Origin: Paenibacillus dendrobii | GTDB taxonomy: Bacteria; Bacillota; Bacilli; Paenibacillales; Paenibacillaceae | Length of the DNA stretch: 64,000 bases | Direction: 5' to 3' | Assembly: GCF_009807035.1 (NCBI RefSeq) | Contig: NZ_WUBI01000004.1 | Span: 558,001 to 622,000 of the forward strand | In this document: piece by piece, positions 46,094 through 54,774 of the stretch | How positions within the stretch are numbered: position 1 is the first letter of the stretch | How the letters are laid out: every line of letters starts with the position of its first letter | The notes under the pieces: model-generated | Told to the model about the DNA's origin: nothing | Seen by the model: only the letters and a program-made list of their open reading frames with translations | Database searches by the model: none | Made by a program: the position numbers and the translations under genes

Positions 46094-46207
46094 GACGGAA
46101 TCGTTCTGAAGAAGCGTTAGCGTTCGCCTTTGTCGTCGGATTTCTACCTTGGACTTATTCAATCCATGAAATCCGTAAGACAACAGCGATCGGAAGAATG
46201 ATCCGTC
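46094..46207. repeat. Long hairpin intergenic repeat, copy C
   Basis: GACGGAATCGTTCT at the left end pairs with AGAATGATCCGTC at the right end (13 bp, one bulged A). Inside, CGGATTTC (46138) pairs with GAAATCCG (46168), with TTGTC / GACAA beyond. Near-identical to copy B in the left arm. It lies in the 347-base pilA-pilD gap, which otherwise holds a small repeat and a terminator but no gene. Confidence 0.75.
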
Positions 46208-46269
46208 AGCGGAGCGGCCTCAAAAGCGTCATAGTATTTTTTAAGCAAATTCAAGCTTTTAACAATTCA

Positions 46270-46326
46270 CATAGCCTCACAGTCACACCGTATCAAATAG
46301 CGGACATAGCCTCACATAGCCTCACA
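46270..46326 (+). repeat. Three copies of CATAGCCTCACA
   Basis: The 12-mer is at 46270-46281, 46305-46316 and 46315-46326; the last two overlap by two bases. No known operator fits. Replication slippage is one explanation, a regulator binding array another. Confidence 0.7.
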
Positions 46327-46349
46327 ATCATAACCGCTTCACCAACCCA

Positions 46350-46379
46350 GGAACCGGATTACCCTTCCGGTTCCCTTTT
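46350..46379 (+). terminator. Candidate terminator before pilD
   Basis: GGAACCGGA pairs with TCCGGTTCC over a short loop, followed by CTTTTC; the T-run is short. Confidence 0.55.
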
Positions 46380-46405
46380 CAAATCCATAACAGGAGCCAC
46401 TTCCA

Positions 46406-47155
46406 ATGACACTGATCATCTCCATCTACGCCCTGATCTGCGGCATGCTGCTGGGCTCTTTTTATAACGTTGTCGGACTGCGTGTTCCAGCGGGCGAATC
46501 CATTATTCACCCGCCGTCTCACTGCACTGGCTGCAATACACGCCTTACAGCTAGAGACCTGATACCGGTGGTCAGTTATCTGTTGTCCCGTGGACATTGT
46601 CGCCACTGCGGCGTGAAGGTATCCACGTTATATCCGCTCGGCGAGGCGCTGACCGGGCTACTGTTCGTATGGGTGATCCTGTATGAAGGTATCAGCGGCA
46701 GAGCGCTGATTGGACTTCTACTGGTTAGTTTGACAGTCATCGTCACGGTAGCGGATCTCAAGTACATGCTGATCCCCAACAAAGTGCTATTGATATTTGT
46801 ACCACTCCTGGTTGCGGCGATCCTCTTCTTCCCGGAAGGTTCGCTGTGGGTTCATCTGGCGGGGGCGGCTGTCGGCGGTGGAATTACGCTGCTGTTGGCC
46901 TCTTTCGGCGGCATGGGCATGGGGGACGTGAAACTGTTCGCGCTCTGCGGCTGGGTGCTGGGTTTGCCTGGGGCAATGATCGCGTTTCTCGCGGCATGCT
47001 TCATGGGAACGGCCGTTTATGGAATACTGCTCATAACAGGCGTGATCCGGCGCAAACAGCCGGTGCCTTTTGGACCCTGGCTTGCTGCCGGAACGCTGCT
47101 GGCTTACGAGTATGGTTCAACGATGATAAGCGGGTACCTCTCGCTATGGAGTTAG
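46406..47155 (+). CDS. pilD: Prepilin peptidase / N-methyltransferase (PilD/ComC family)
   Basis: Cuts prepilin leaders and methylates the new N-terminus. The cytoplasmic loop has two CxxC pairs (CTGC and CRHC, residues 33-75), present in the bifunctional form. The catalytic aspartates are in VADLKYMLIP and GMGMGDVKLFA (GxGD). About seven membrane segments; 249 residues. AGGAG precedes ATG 46406. Confidence 0.94.
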   Translation: MTLIISIYALICGMLLGSFYNVVGLRVPAGESIIHPPSHCTGCNTRLTARDLIPVVSYLLSRGHCRHCGVKVSTLYPLGEALTGLLFVWVILYEGISGRALIGLLLVSLTVIVTVADLKYMLIPNKVLLIFVPLLVAAILFFPEGSLWVHLAGAAVGGGITLLLASFGGMGMGDVKLFALCGWVLGLPGAMIAFLAACFMGTAVYGILLITGVIRRKQPVPFGPWLAAGTLLAYEYGSTMISGYLSLWS

Positions 47156-47162
47156 GGGGTTA

Positions 47163-48821
47163 ATGAGAATGAATCTTCGGGGGAACAGGCCGCTGGGTCT
47201 AGCCATTGAGCAGACGGGCATCCGGTATGTCCGGCTGAATAACAAAAAAAATTGGGGGATCGCCCGCAAAGGCATGCTTTCTCTCCCGAAAGGCATGATT
47301 GTAGACAACCATATCGCCGACCGGCAGGGATTGGGCGATTTGCTGCATCGATGGGTCAAAAAAGAGGGGCTGCGCGGATCCCAGGTATCCTTGTCGATTC
47401 CTCCGACACAGGTCATTATCCGCAAAATGACGATCCCGAGTACGAACCGTAAACAACTGGACCAACTGGTACGCCTTGAGGTAGAGACCGGTCTGCATCT
47501 GCCGTTTGACCATGCGGTATATGATTACATCGTAACAGATACGGATGACGATTCAACCCAACTGCTGGTTTTCGCCGCGCCGGGAAACCTGATTGACAGT
47601 TATATCGAACTGCTGCATGAAGCCGGATTGAAGGTTCAGAATATCGAGATATCTGCCACAGCATTAGCCAGAGCGGTTGTGCTGAGAGAAAGCTTGACGT
47701 TCTCCGACACGATGCTGATTCATCTGGACCGGACAATGCTGGATGTGTATTTATTCCATGCAGGGCATCCGTTATTTCTGAGGACCATTAATTTATATGA
47801 CTTGACTCCGCCGCCCGGGGAACCAAGCTTTTGGAATGATGGAAGGTTGGCTCAGGAAGCAGCGGCATCTGCCGAGATGATGGAACCGTCGGATGAATCC
47901 GTGGTAGATCAGCTGTCCGCAGAGCAATTGGTAGAGATTACTGCAGAAATTTCGCGGATGCTGAACTTTTATCAATATAGTCTGCATGATGGCTCAACCC
48001 GAATTACGGAAGTGATTGTGACCGGTCCCGTGTCCGGACGGAGACAGCTGTTGCGTGAGCTTAATCAGATGCTGCCCGATATGGATATCCAGTCTGCACT
48101 ATTCGAGGAGAAGGCAAGCCGGGGACTTCATCCGGGACAAGCCGACTTGAACGATTACCGAATTGCGCTCGGTGCAGCCTTATCCGGTCGAGGCGTCAGT
48201 GACCTGCATTTGATGCCAAGGGAGGACAGGGAAGCGCAGCTGTTCCCATACATAGTATTAGCGCTGGTAGCCGTTTGGCTGATAGGGATGTCCGGGATGG
48301 GATGGTGGTATGCAACTTCCCGCGGAGACAACGAAATGCTTGCCGAGCAAATCCAAGGTGTTCGTGATCAGAAGGCAGCGCTCCAAATGGACCTTGCCTC
48401 GATCAACAGCGGTGGGGCGGCCTCTAACGATCCGCAGCAGGTCGTAGACGAGATATTGGCGAATCGGATGGATGCTGTGGCCGTGCTGGATGATTTGGAT
48501 GTTCAACTGCCCCAAGGAGCTGTCATTCGGAATATCTCTTACACCCAATACGGAGATATCATGCTGTCCGTGAACATCTTGCGGATGGAGGATGCAGCCG
48601 CTTATCTCACCGAACTGGAAAATATGCCGTTTGCACGAAAGGCCACCATAGATAAGCTGACGGAAGAGCAGACCGTTCAAGCCGGGGGAGCGGCTGCGGA
48701 TGCCGGAACACTGATCAATAAGCCAAAGTATGCCGTGATGTATAAGATAAGTACAAGCCGGTTGGACTCAGCGGCAGCATCTGCGAAGGAGGGAAACCAT
48801 GCTGGAGAAGATCAACCATAA
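47163..48821 (+). CDS. pilM: PilM-PilN fusion pilus assembly protein
   Basis: Residues 1-330 match the actin-like PilM fold (LGLAIEQTGIRYVRL, RQLDQLVRLEVETGLHLPFDHAVYDY, IEISATALARA), normally a separate cytoplasmic protein. Residues 355-530 have one membrane helix (YIVLALVAVWLIGMSGMGWWY), a coiled coil and a PilN-like domain (LDDLDVQLPQGAVIRNISYTQYG). PilM normally binds the PilN N-terminus, so the fusion joins partners. Two nearby ATGs (47163, 47169) are possible starts. Confidence 0.85.
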   Translation: MRMNLRGNRPLGLAIEQTGIRYVRLNNKKNWGIARKGMLSLPKGMIVDNHIADRQGLGDLLHRWVKKEGLRGSQVSLSIPPTQVIIRKMTIPSTNRKQLDQLVRLEVETGLHLPFDHAVYDYIVTDTDDDSTQLLVFAAPGNLIDSYIELLHEAGLKVQNIEISATALARAVVLRESLTFSDTMLIHLDRTMLDVYLFHAGHPLFLRTINLYDLTPPPGEPSFWNDGRLAQEAAASAEMMEPSDESVVDQLSAEQLVEITAEISRMLNFYQYSLHDGSTRITEVIVTGPVSGRRQLLRELNQMLPDMDIQSALFEEKASRGLHPGQADLNDYRIALGAALSGRGVSDLHLMPREDREAQLFPYIVLALVAVWLIGMSGMGWWYATSRGDNEMLAEQIQGVRDQKAALQMDLASINSGGAASNDPQQVVDEILANRMDAVAVLDDLDVQLPQGAVIRNISYTQYGDIMLSVNILRMEDAAAYLTELENMPFARKATIDKLTEEQTVQAGGAAADAGTLINKPKYAVMYKISTSRLDSAAASAKEGNHAGEDQP

Positions 48822-49395
48822 CCGTTCTGTCATATTGCTGGGCTTGGTAGCACTGTTTGTGCTGGCGTTTGCCTTCTACATGTTTGCATTGAAGCCCTCC
48901 ATGAATACGGGTTCACTCCGTCAGTCAGAGCTTGCGAGCCAGCAGCGGGAGCGGGATATTCTCAAAAAAAGAGTGGCCGGCCTTCGCAGTAAAAGCAGTG
49001 CCGACGATCCGGATTTCCAGAATGCCCGGGAAGCGCTGCCTCTGGATGAAGATACGCAGCAGCTCGTGCTGCAGCTCAAAAAAATACAGGACAAGTCATA
49101 CGCCAAGCTAACCGATATCGAATTCCAACTGCAGGACGGCAACCAAATTGCCCTCATGACCGGCAAAAAACCGGAGGATTACAGCTCCGTCAAGGAAGTA
49201 AAGATGAAAGCCGTATTGGAAGGAGGCTATGATGAAATCCATGAATGGATGAAGCAGCTTCAGGCGGCTCCGCGTTTGATTACCATCGATGCCTTCAGCT
49301 TCCAGCAGCCGTACGAACAGCGGAATCCCGGAAGCAGATTGATCGCCAATGTTTCATTTACAGCCTATTTTACCGCCGTTAAGCCCAATCCATGA
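48799..49395 (+). CDS. pilO: PilO-like pilus alignment protein
   Basis: 198 residues: short cytoplasmic start, one membrane helix (VILLGLVALFVLAFAFYMFAL), coiled coil (SELASQQRERDILKKRVAGL), then a ferredoxin-like domain (VKEVKMKAVLEGGYDEIHEWMKQL). Overlaps the PilM-PilN gene by 23 bases, the normal PilN-PilO arrangement. Together they form the inner membrane alignment complex. Outer membrane partners PilP and PilQ are absent, as expected for a Gram-positive cell. Confidence 0.88.
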   Translation: MLEKINHNRSVILLGLVALFVLAFAFYMFALKPSMNTGSLRQSELASQQRERDILKKRVAGLRSKSSADDPDFQNAREALPLDEDTQQLVLQLKKIQDKSYAKLTDIEFQLQDGNQIALMTGKKPEDYSSVKEVKMKAVLEGGYDEIHEWMKQLQAAPRLITIDAFSFQQPYEQRNPGSRLIANVSFTAYFTAVKPNP

Positions 49396-49416
49396 TCAGA
49401 AGACCTTTACCCCGAA

Positions 49417-49452
49417 AAAGCCGGTCCCTATGTTTGCCATAGAGCCGGCTTT
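49417..49452. terminator. Bidirectional hairpin terminator
   Basis: AAAGCCGG pairs with CCGGCTTT and CTATG with CATAG inside. The minus strand copy runs into TTTTTC, so it probably ends fabH transcription best; the plus strand T-run is short. Confidence 0.75.
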
Positions 49453-49534
49453 ACTGCTAAGGGTCTATCAACTTACATTCATGTCTCTTCCGGTCCTCAT
49501 CTTTTATTTCTACTCATCCTATCTATTTTCGCGG

Positions 49535-50533
49535 TCATAGATCGGGTACGCCCCAGCGTATGACGAGCCCCGCATGTGTTAGGCCGCCTCCGAATCCATA
49601 TAGAAGCAAAGTTTCTCCATGCTTCAATTTTCCCTCCTGCACCCCGAGTCCTAGCGCCAGCGGAATGGAAGCTGCCGAAGTATTCCCCATATACTCTACG
49701 CTGTACAGGGTGTTCTCAAGCGAAAATCCTGATTTTTCGCACATCGATTCAATCATTCTCAAATTCGCGCTGTGAGGTACAAACCAGTCGATGTCTTCGA
49801 TGTTCATATGGGCGCGCGACAGCAGCTCTTTTATGCCTGCGGCGACCGTCCGCGTAGCCCATTTATATACTTCACGCCCGTTTTGAACCATGTGCCCATC
49901 GCCTTGCAGCGAAAGTCCGTGCATCGATTTGGATATTCCGGAACGATAGACATGCATTCCGCCGCTGCCATCCGTACCTTGAATAGAAGCAAGGAAACCC
50001 GGATTTACTTCGTCCGCTTCCACCAGTACGGCCCCGGCGCCATCGCCGAACAAAATGCAGGTTGCCCGGTCTGTATAATCGGTAACTTTGGACAGCGTTT
50101 CTCCGCCGACAACGAGAACTTTGCGGTGCAGCCCCGAGCTGATCAATCCGTTTGCCACATGCAATCCATAGGCGAATCCCGCGCAGGTTGCATTCAAATC
50201 AAACGCTCCGGTGCTTTTGATATTGAAGTGCTCTTGGATGAGGCAGGCGACGCTGGGAAAAGGGTAGTCCGCCGTTGTGGTGGCCACCATGATCAGATCC
50301 ACATCTTCCACGTTCTTGCCGTAAGTCTGCATTAAATTCTCAACCGCCCGGATGCACAGATCCGATGTGAATTCCTGTTCACCGCTAATTCTGCGTTCCC
50401 TCATGCCGGTCCGCTGCACAATCCATTCATCGTTTGTATCGACAAGCTTTTCCAGATCTTCGTTTGTCATTCTCCGCTCCGGTACATAGGTCCCGATGGC
50501 TGTAATTCTTGCTTTGGAAGATGCGGTATTCAT
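49535..50533 (-). CDS. fabH: 3-oxoacyl-ACP synthase III FabH
   Basis: Starts fatty acid chains by condensing acyl-CoA with malonyl-ACP. The triad is present: Cys117 in NATCAGFAYGL, His254 in PHSAN, Asn284 in YMGNTSAAS, with DEWIVQRTGMRERRI near residue 35. 332 residues. Unlike the two island copies it has the housekeeping motifs. Single-gene unit with a FapR-like site over its promoter; it is not next to fabF here, so it may be a second FabH (FabHB-like). Confidence 0.95.
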   Translation of the reverse strand: MNTASSKARITAIGTYVPERRMTNEDLEKLVDTNDEWIVQRTGMRERRISGEQEFTSDLCIRAVENLMQTYGKNVEDVDLIMVATTTADYPFPSVACLIQEHFNIKSTGAFDLNATCAGFAYGLHVANGLISSGLHRKVLVVGGETLSKVTDYTDRATCILFGDGAGAVLVEADEVNPGFLASIQGTDGSGGMHVYRSGISKSMHGLSLQGDGHMVQNGREVYKWATRTVAAGIKELLSRAHMNIEDIDWFVPHSANLRMIESMCEKSGFSLENTLYSVEYMGNTSAASIPLALGLGVQEGKLKHGETLLLYGFGGGLTHAGLVIRWGVPDL

Positions 50534-50604
50534 TGTTCACTGACCTCCTCACCAATATTAAAACCCATAAAAAAACGAAACGTCGGCCAAAGTTAATATC
50601 AAGT

Positions 50605-50623
50605 ATTAGTACTTGGTACTAAT
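50605..50623. promoter_or_regulatory. FapR-like operator before fabH
   Basis: ATTAGTACTTGGTACTAAT has 8-base arms ATTAGTAC and GTACTAAT, as in the FapR palindromes of Bacillus lipid genes. FapR releases DNA when malonyl-CoA accumulates. The site covers the -10 edge and start region of the fabH promoter. Confidence 0.75.
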
Positions 50624-50649
50624 TATATGCAATGCCGCATCAGTTGCAA
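50622..50649 (-). promoter_or_regulatory. fabH promoter
   Basis: On the minus strand TTGCAA and a perfect TATAAT are 16 bases apart, with the -10 box running directly into the FapR-like operator. Confidence 0.65.
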
Positions 50650-50747
50650 GCTTTTATTTTTTGGAAATCAGGTATAACCCCATGGGAACCGCAACCTGAT
50701 ATCGCAAGAAAAACGATATCTACAAGCGGTATGTCATCTGTGAAAGC

Positions 50748-50766
50748 ACGTCGATAGACGTTTTTT
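50748..50766 (+). terminator. Small hairpin next to AraC gene end
   Basis: ACGTC-GATA-GACGT followed by TTTTTT on the plus strand. The AraC-type gene ends here on the minus strand, where the hairpin forms too but no T-run follows, so its role is unclear. Confidence 0.35.
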
Positions 50767-51688
50767 ATTCCGGCATGTGATTTTTTCCTGAGCGTCCTTC
50801 GCTAAACTGCGAGCGTCTGAATTTGGCAGGGGATACGCCAAGCTTCTGAGTGAAGATCCGGGTGAAATAGTGGACCGATTGGAAGCCGCACAGACTGGCG
50901 ATATCTTTGATGGACTGCTCTCCTTCCAGCAGCAGCTGGGAGGCAAACTGCACCCGGCGCTCCTGGACATAGTGAACGAAGGTTTGGCTGGTATGCTTCT
51001 GGAACAGCCGGGTCAAATGTCGGGAAGAGATATGCAGGTGGTTCGCGACGTTCATCAGGGTGAGCTCGTTGCTCAGATTATCGCCAATAAACAGCTTGGC
51101 CTGCCGAAACAGGATATTTTCATCATGGGCGGCATCCGCAGGAGGTTGGAAGGCAAACGCCGGATGTGGCCCATGGAGGGCAAGGATGGATAACAATAAT
51201 GACGTGGAGCTGCATTTCAGCAATGCAGGCATGGCCGGCTCCGGGCTTTGGAAAATGGACAGAAATGCTTCCCAGAAACGGCCGGCAGGAAGCGCATCGG
51301 CGCTGTGGATGACAGGATGAGCCTGCTCCAGGAGCTGGCGATAAGCTTCAATGAATAAACTACTGGTACGTTCTTCATCGATTTCAAAGGCGACATACAC
51401 CAAGGTGAGTCCGGTAGCACTCCGTATTTGATGCCAAATCCCAGGCAAAGACAGAAAAGAGGTTCCTTTACCGAGCGGGTATTCCACGCCGTGTTCGATG
51501 TAGAAACCGCTGCCGTCGATCACGTAGCAGGCCTCAAAGAATGAATGACGGTGCAGGGTGTTATCAAAATGCTCGGGCATGAATCCCCAATACAGGATGG
51601 AGATGCTCAGGTCATTTTCTTCAAGTTTGGTGAGCTGTCGGTTGCATATTTGGTTGGCACGGCGGAAGGCTGCTTCGATCAACGACAT
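50765..51688 (-). CDS. AraC-family transcription regulator
   Basis: 307 residues. The N-terminal cupin-like sensor domain (HRHSFFEACYVIDGSGFYIEHG, ISFLSLPGIWHQ-like) probably binds a sugar. The C-terminal 100 residues have two helix-turn-helix units: LTLMNVANHLHISSRHLTRLFQKH and SIKDIASLCGFQSVHYFTRIFTQKLGVSPAKFRR. Start chosen at 51688 behind AAAGGAG; the upstream in-frame start at 51748 lies in a non-coding-like stretch. Divergent from the mannose operon, which it likely controls (inference). Confidence 0.9.
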   Translation of the reverse strand: MSLIEAAFRRANQICNRQLTKLEENDLSISILYWGFMPEHFDNTLHRHSFFEACYVIDGSGFYIEHGVEYPLGKGTSFLSLPGIWHQIRSATGLTLVYVAFEIDEERTSSLFIEAYRQLLEQAHPVIHSADALPAGRFWEAFLSIFQSPEPAMPALLKCSSTSLLLSILALHGPHPAFAFQPPADAAHDENILFRQAKLFIGDNLSNELTLMNVANHLHISSRHLTRLFQKHTSQTFVHYVQERRVQFASQLLLEGEQSIKDIASLCGFQSVHYFTRIFTQKLGVSPAKFRRSQFSEGRSGKNHMPE

Positions 51689-51740
51689 GGGAAAACTCCT
51701 TTGAAAATGGAATTGGAAACTTTTTGAGAACTGGAAGCTA

Positions 51741-51759
51741 ACGGACATTAGATGTCCGT
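51741..51759. promoter_or_regulatory. Perfect inverted repeat in AraC divergent region
   Basis: ACGGACAT-TAG-ATGTCCGT (8-bp arms) lies about 50 bases before the AraC start. An operator is likely, or the stem could act as a leader hairpin. No CcpA cre site was recognised in 51689-51954. Confidence 0.5.
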
Positions 51760-51954
51760 ATTTTACAAAACGAAGACCCGTTCATGCAAAGACAATGACA
51801 GACGGTTTTTATACAATGTTACACAAGTTCGGCGCTATTGGGAAACGGTAGTCCGACCCAAATGATGGATATGAAAAATGGGCAGGGGCTGACGAAGGGT
51901 TTGGCTGATGAGCGGCCGTGTCGGCAGCGATGCCCTGGAAGGGAATGAAACGGG

Positions 51955-53760
51955 ATGTTTGAAACGAGACCACTGAATCCGATCCGAAAAGCCGTGCTTG
52001 AACAGGGCATCGGACAAGGATTCGAGGAATTGCTGCAGCGGGTCATTTCCAATGCTCAAGGCATTAAAAGCAGCATCGTCACCCTTGTGGTGGACGGTAC
52101 GCATGGTGCCGATTTTCAGGCGCTGCTGATGCGTTTGATCCCGTATGCTGAAGAGCGTGGATTTCGCTTTGTTGCAGCGGATGTATATGGTTATCTCAAG
52201 TCGGGTGTGGAACTGCGTGAGCATTTCAGCGCGAATATAACGGACAATCGCGCTTTTGGATATGTATCGGAGGAGAAAATCGATGCTTATTTCAGGAGCG
52301 GGGCTCGGAGGGAATGGGCGGAATACGCGGACGGGTTAACGGAATCGGCCGAGGATCGGGTGCGGACGTTATTGGTTGTATTTGGCCCGGGTGCTAAGTG
52401 GCTGTGCGATGGACGCGGGGATATCTCGCTGTTTCTCGACGTATCAAGGGAATATCAGGAGATTGCCCATAAACAAGAATTGCTGAATTTCGGCATGAGC
52501 TGGAATGCGGATGCAGTCGAAAAATACAAAATAGCTTATTTCGTGGAATGGCCGATCCTGGAAACTTATCGCAAGGAGCGGTTGCCATCGTTTGACGTCT
52601 ATGTCGACATGAATAATCCGGTCTGTCCGGTGCTGTTAACCGCGCGCGACCTGATGGCCGTGATAGAAGATATTGCGCGGTTCCCGCTGCGCGTTAAACC
52701 TTTTCTGATGCCGGGGGTATGGGGCGGCCAATATTTGAAAAAAGTGGCAGGTTTGCCGGAGGACATGATCAACTGCGCCTGGAGCTTTGAGCCGATAGCG
52801 CCGGAAAATTCGGTGCTCGTAGCAAAAGGAGAACGGGTTGTGGAAGTCCCTTTTCTGCTCGTCATGGCGTATTCCCATCTGGATCTGATCGGCGCCCGTA
52901 ATGTCCGTTTGTTCGGCGATTACTTTCCTGTGAGGTTTGACTATTTGGATACGATGGATGGCGATAACCTCTCCTGTCAGGTACATCCCAAGCAAGCTTA
53001 TATCCGGGAGCAATTCAACGAATTCATGGAACAGCAGGAGTCTTATTACATCATGGAAAAACAAGGCGACGCCAAAGTGTATCTCGGATTGACGGAGTCG
53101 TGTTCGCCGGAATCGTTCCGGGCGGCTGCCGATCGGTCTCAGACTACCGGGGAACCGATGGCCTTCACGGATTATGTTCAGGAATGGACCAGTGAAAAAG
53201 GCGATCTGTTCTTGATTCCGACGGGGACGGTCCACTGCTCCGGCAAGGATAATTTCGTACTCGAGATTTCGGCGACGACTTGGTGGTTTACCTTCAAAAT
53301 ATATGACTATGTGCGCAAGGATCTGGATGGAAAGCCGCGTCCGATGAACATACAGCACGCTTTCGATAATATTGACTTTTCACGTAAGGGGCATGGGGTG
53401 CGGGAGCAACTGATTCCAAGGCCGATACTTCTGAATCAGCAAGGAAGTAATAGGGAGTATGTGCTTGGGGAAAGAGACGATCTGCTTTTTTATGTTAACC
53501 GCATCCATTTGACGGACCGCTGGGAGGATGCAACTGATGACGAGTTCGTCTTGCTTAATTTGGTCGAAGGCGAATGCGTGCGCATCGTTTCGCTTGCCGA
53601 TGAATCGGTCTTCGTCGAATTTAGTTATGCGGAGTCCTACATCATCCCGGCTTCGTTCGGCGCCTACGCGATCGTGAATGGTGGAGGCCAGCCCTGCAAG
53701 CTGATTAAAGCAGGCGTTTCGAAACGATGGGAGATCAGCCTGGTTGATACGGATGGATGA
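51955..53760 (+). CDS. Class I mannose-6-phosphate isomerase-like protein with kinase-like N-terminus
   Basis: Residues 1-240 resemble a P-loop uridine kinase-type fold, but the ATP loop is replaced by VDGTHGADF (residues 46-54), with no GKS/T, so kinase activity is improbable. Residues 250-590 are a type I phosphomannose isomerase: RVKPFLMPGVWGGQYLKK opening, zinc-type QVHPKQAY (about residue 345) and TGTVHCSG (about 424). It would interconvert mannose and fructose 6-phosphates. 601 residues, followed with an 8-base overlap by a ROK gene. Confidence 0.82.
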   Translation: MFETRPLNPIRKAVLEQGIGQGFEELLQRVISNAQGIKSSIVTLVVDGTHGADFQALLMRLIPYAEERGFRFVAADVYGYLKSGVELREHFSANITDNRAFGYVSEEKIDAYFRSGARREWAEYADGLTESAEDRVRTLLVVFGPGAKWLCDGRGDISLFLDVSREYQEIAHKQELLNFGMSWNADAVEKYKIAYFVEWPILETYRKERLPSFDVYVDMNNPVCPVLLTARDLMAVIEDIARFPLRVKPFLMPGVWGGQYLKKVAGLPEDMINCAWSFEPIAPENSVLVAKGERVVEVPFLLVMAYSHLDLIGARNVRLFGDYFPVRFDYLDTMDGDNLSCQVHPKQAYIREQFNEFMEQQESYYIMEKQGDAKVYLGLTESCSPESFRAAADRSQTTGEPMAFTDYVQEWTSEKGDLFLIPTGTVHCSGKDNFVLEISATTWWFTFKIYDYVRKDLDGKPRPMNIQHAFDNIDFSRKGHGVREQLIPRPILLNQQGSNREYVLGERDDLLFYVNRIHLTDRWEDATDDEFVLLNLVEGECVRIVSLADESVFVEFSYAESYIIPASFGAYAIVNGGGQPCKLIKAGVSKRWEISLVDTDG

Positions 53761-54673
53761 TATCGTACTGGCCTTTGATGTCGGCGGCACATATGTGAAA
53801 GCGGGCATCGTGGGGAGCGACGGGAGTCTTCTTGAGCCTTTAAGCATCTATCCCGCCCGCGCAGGGGAAGCGAAAGAGGAGCTGCTGCGGCATTTTGCCG
53901 ATCTCATCGCGGATCAAGCAAAGCGTGTTTCTGCCGGAAACAGGATTCGGGGTGTCGGAATTGCATTTCCGGGTCCCTGTGATTATGAACGGGGAATTTG
54001 CCGGACACGGGGCTTGAATAAATTCGATGCGCTCTATGGCGTCAATCTCAAAGAAGAGCTGACAAACCGAATCGCCATCATTCCCGGTCTGCGGGATCGG
54101 TGGAGCGATGCTCCTGCGGTGGCCATTGAAAATGATGCGGCGTTGTTCGCGCTTGGCGAATGCGCCTTTGGCGCGGGTCACCCTTACGAGAAGACGATTT
54201 GTTTGACGATTGGCACGGGTTTCGGCTCTGCCTTCATTCGCAAGGGGCGGTTGATCAAATCGGGGCATGAGGTTCCCCCGTCGGGATGGCTGTATCGTTT
54301 GCCATATCGGTCGGGAATGATGGACGACTACATCTCGCGCAGAGGCATTGTCCGCCTTGCCGGGGAAATGGGGATCAAGGGAGTGCCTAGCGGCGAAGAA
54401 GACGTGAAGCATCTGGCGCAGCGGGCACGCTTCGGCGAAGGAATAGCGGTTCAGCTGTTTCGTGAGTTCGGCCATAGGCTGGAGGAAGTATTGCTGCCCT
54501 TTATCCAATCTTTCCGGCCTGAAGCCATCATCCTCGGTGGCCAAATTGCCCAAAGCGCGGATCTTTTCGTTTCGGAGGCGATAGGCAGCGTACCGGTTCG
54601 AGTCTCGCCGGATCTGTCGGTAAGTGCACTCCGGGGAGCATATCGGCTTTTTGCAGAAGATGGGAAGGACTGA
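53753..54673 (+). CDS. ROK family sugar kinase-like protein
   Basis: Contains DVGGTYVKAG (phosphate 1), GIAFPGPCDY, AIENDAALFALGE with the catalytic-type Asp, and LTIGTGFGSAFI. The ROK zinc motif (CxCGxxGCxE) expected after the GHE region is missing: SGHEVPPSGWLYRLPYRSG has no cysteines. Probably phosphorylates mannose or a related sugar for the preceding isomerase. ATG 53753 is inside the end of the isomerase gene; 306 residues. Could be non-catalytic. Confidence 0.82.
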   Translation: MDDIVLAFDVGGTYVKAGIVGSDGSLLEPLSIYPARAGEAKEELLRHFADLIADQAKRVSAGNRIRGVGIAFPGPCDYERGICRTRGLNKFDALYGVNLKEELTNRIAIIPGLRDRWSDAPAVAIENDAALFALGECAFGAGHPYEKTICLTIGTGFGSAFIRKGRLIKSGHEVPPSGWLYRLPYRSGMMDDYISRRGIVRLAGEMGIKGVPSGEEDVKHLAQRARFGEGIAVQLFREFGHRLEEVLLPFIQSFRPEAIILGGQIAQSADLFVSEAIGSVPVRVSPDLSVSALRGAYRLFAEDGKD

Positions 54674-54774
54674 ATACCGGGACTGGAATTGTGGGCCGCA
54701 GCGGTCACTTTGCACGATATCAACAACTTATTTCAGTTTTGAGCCATAAAAAATGATGTGAGGGGATGTATTTA

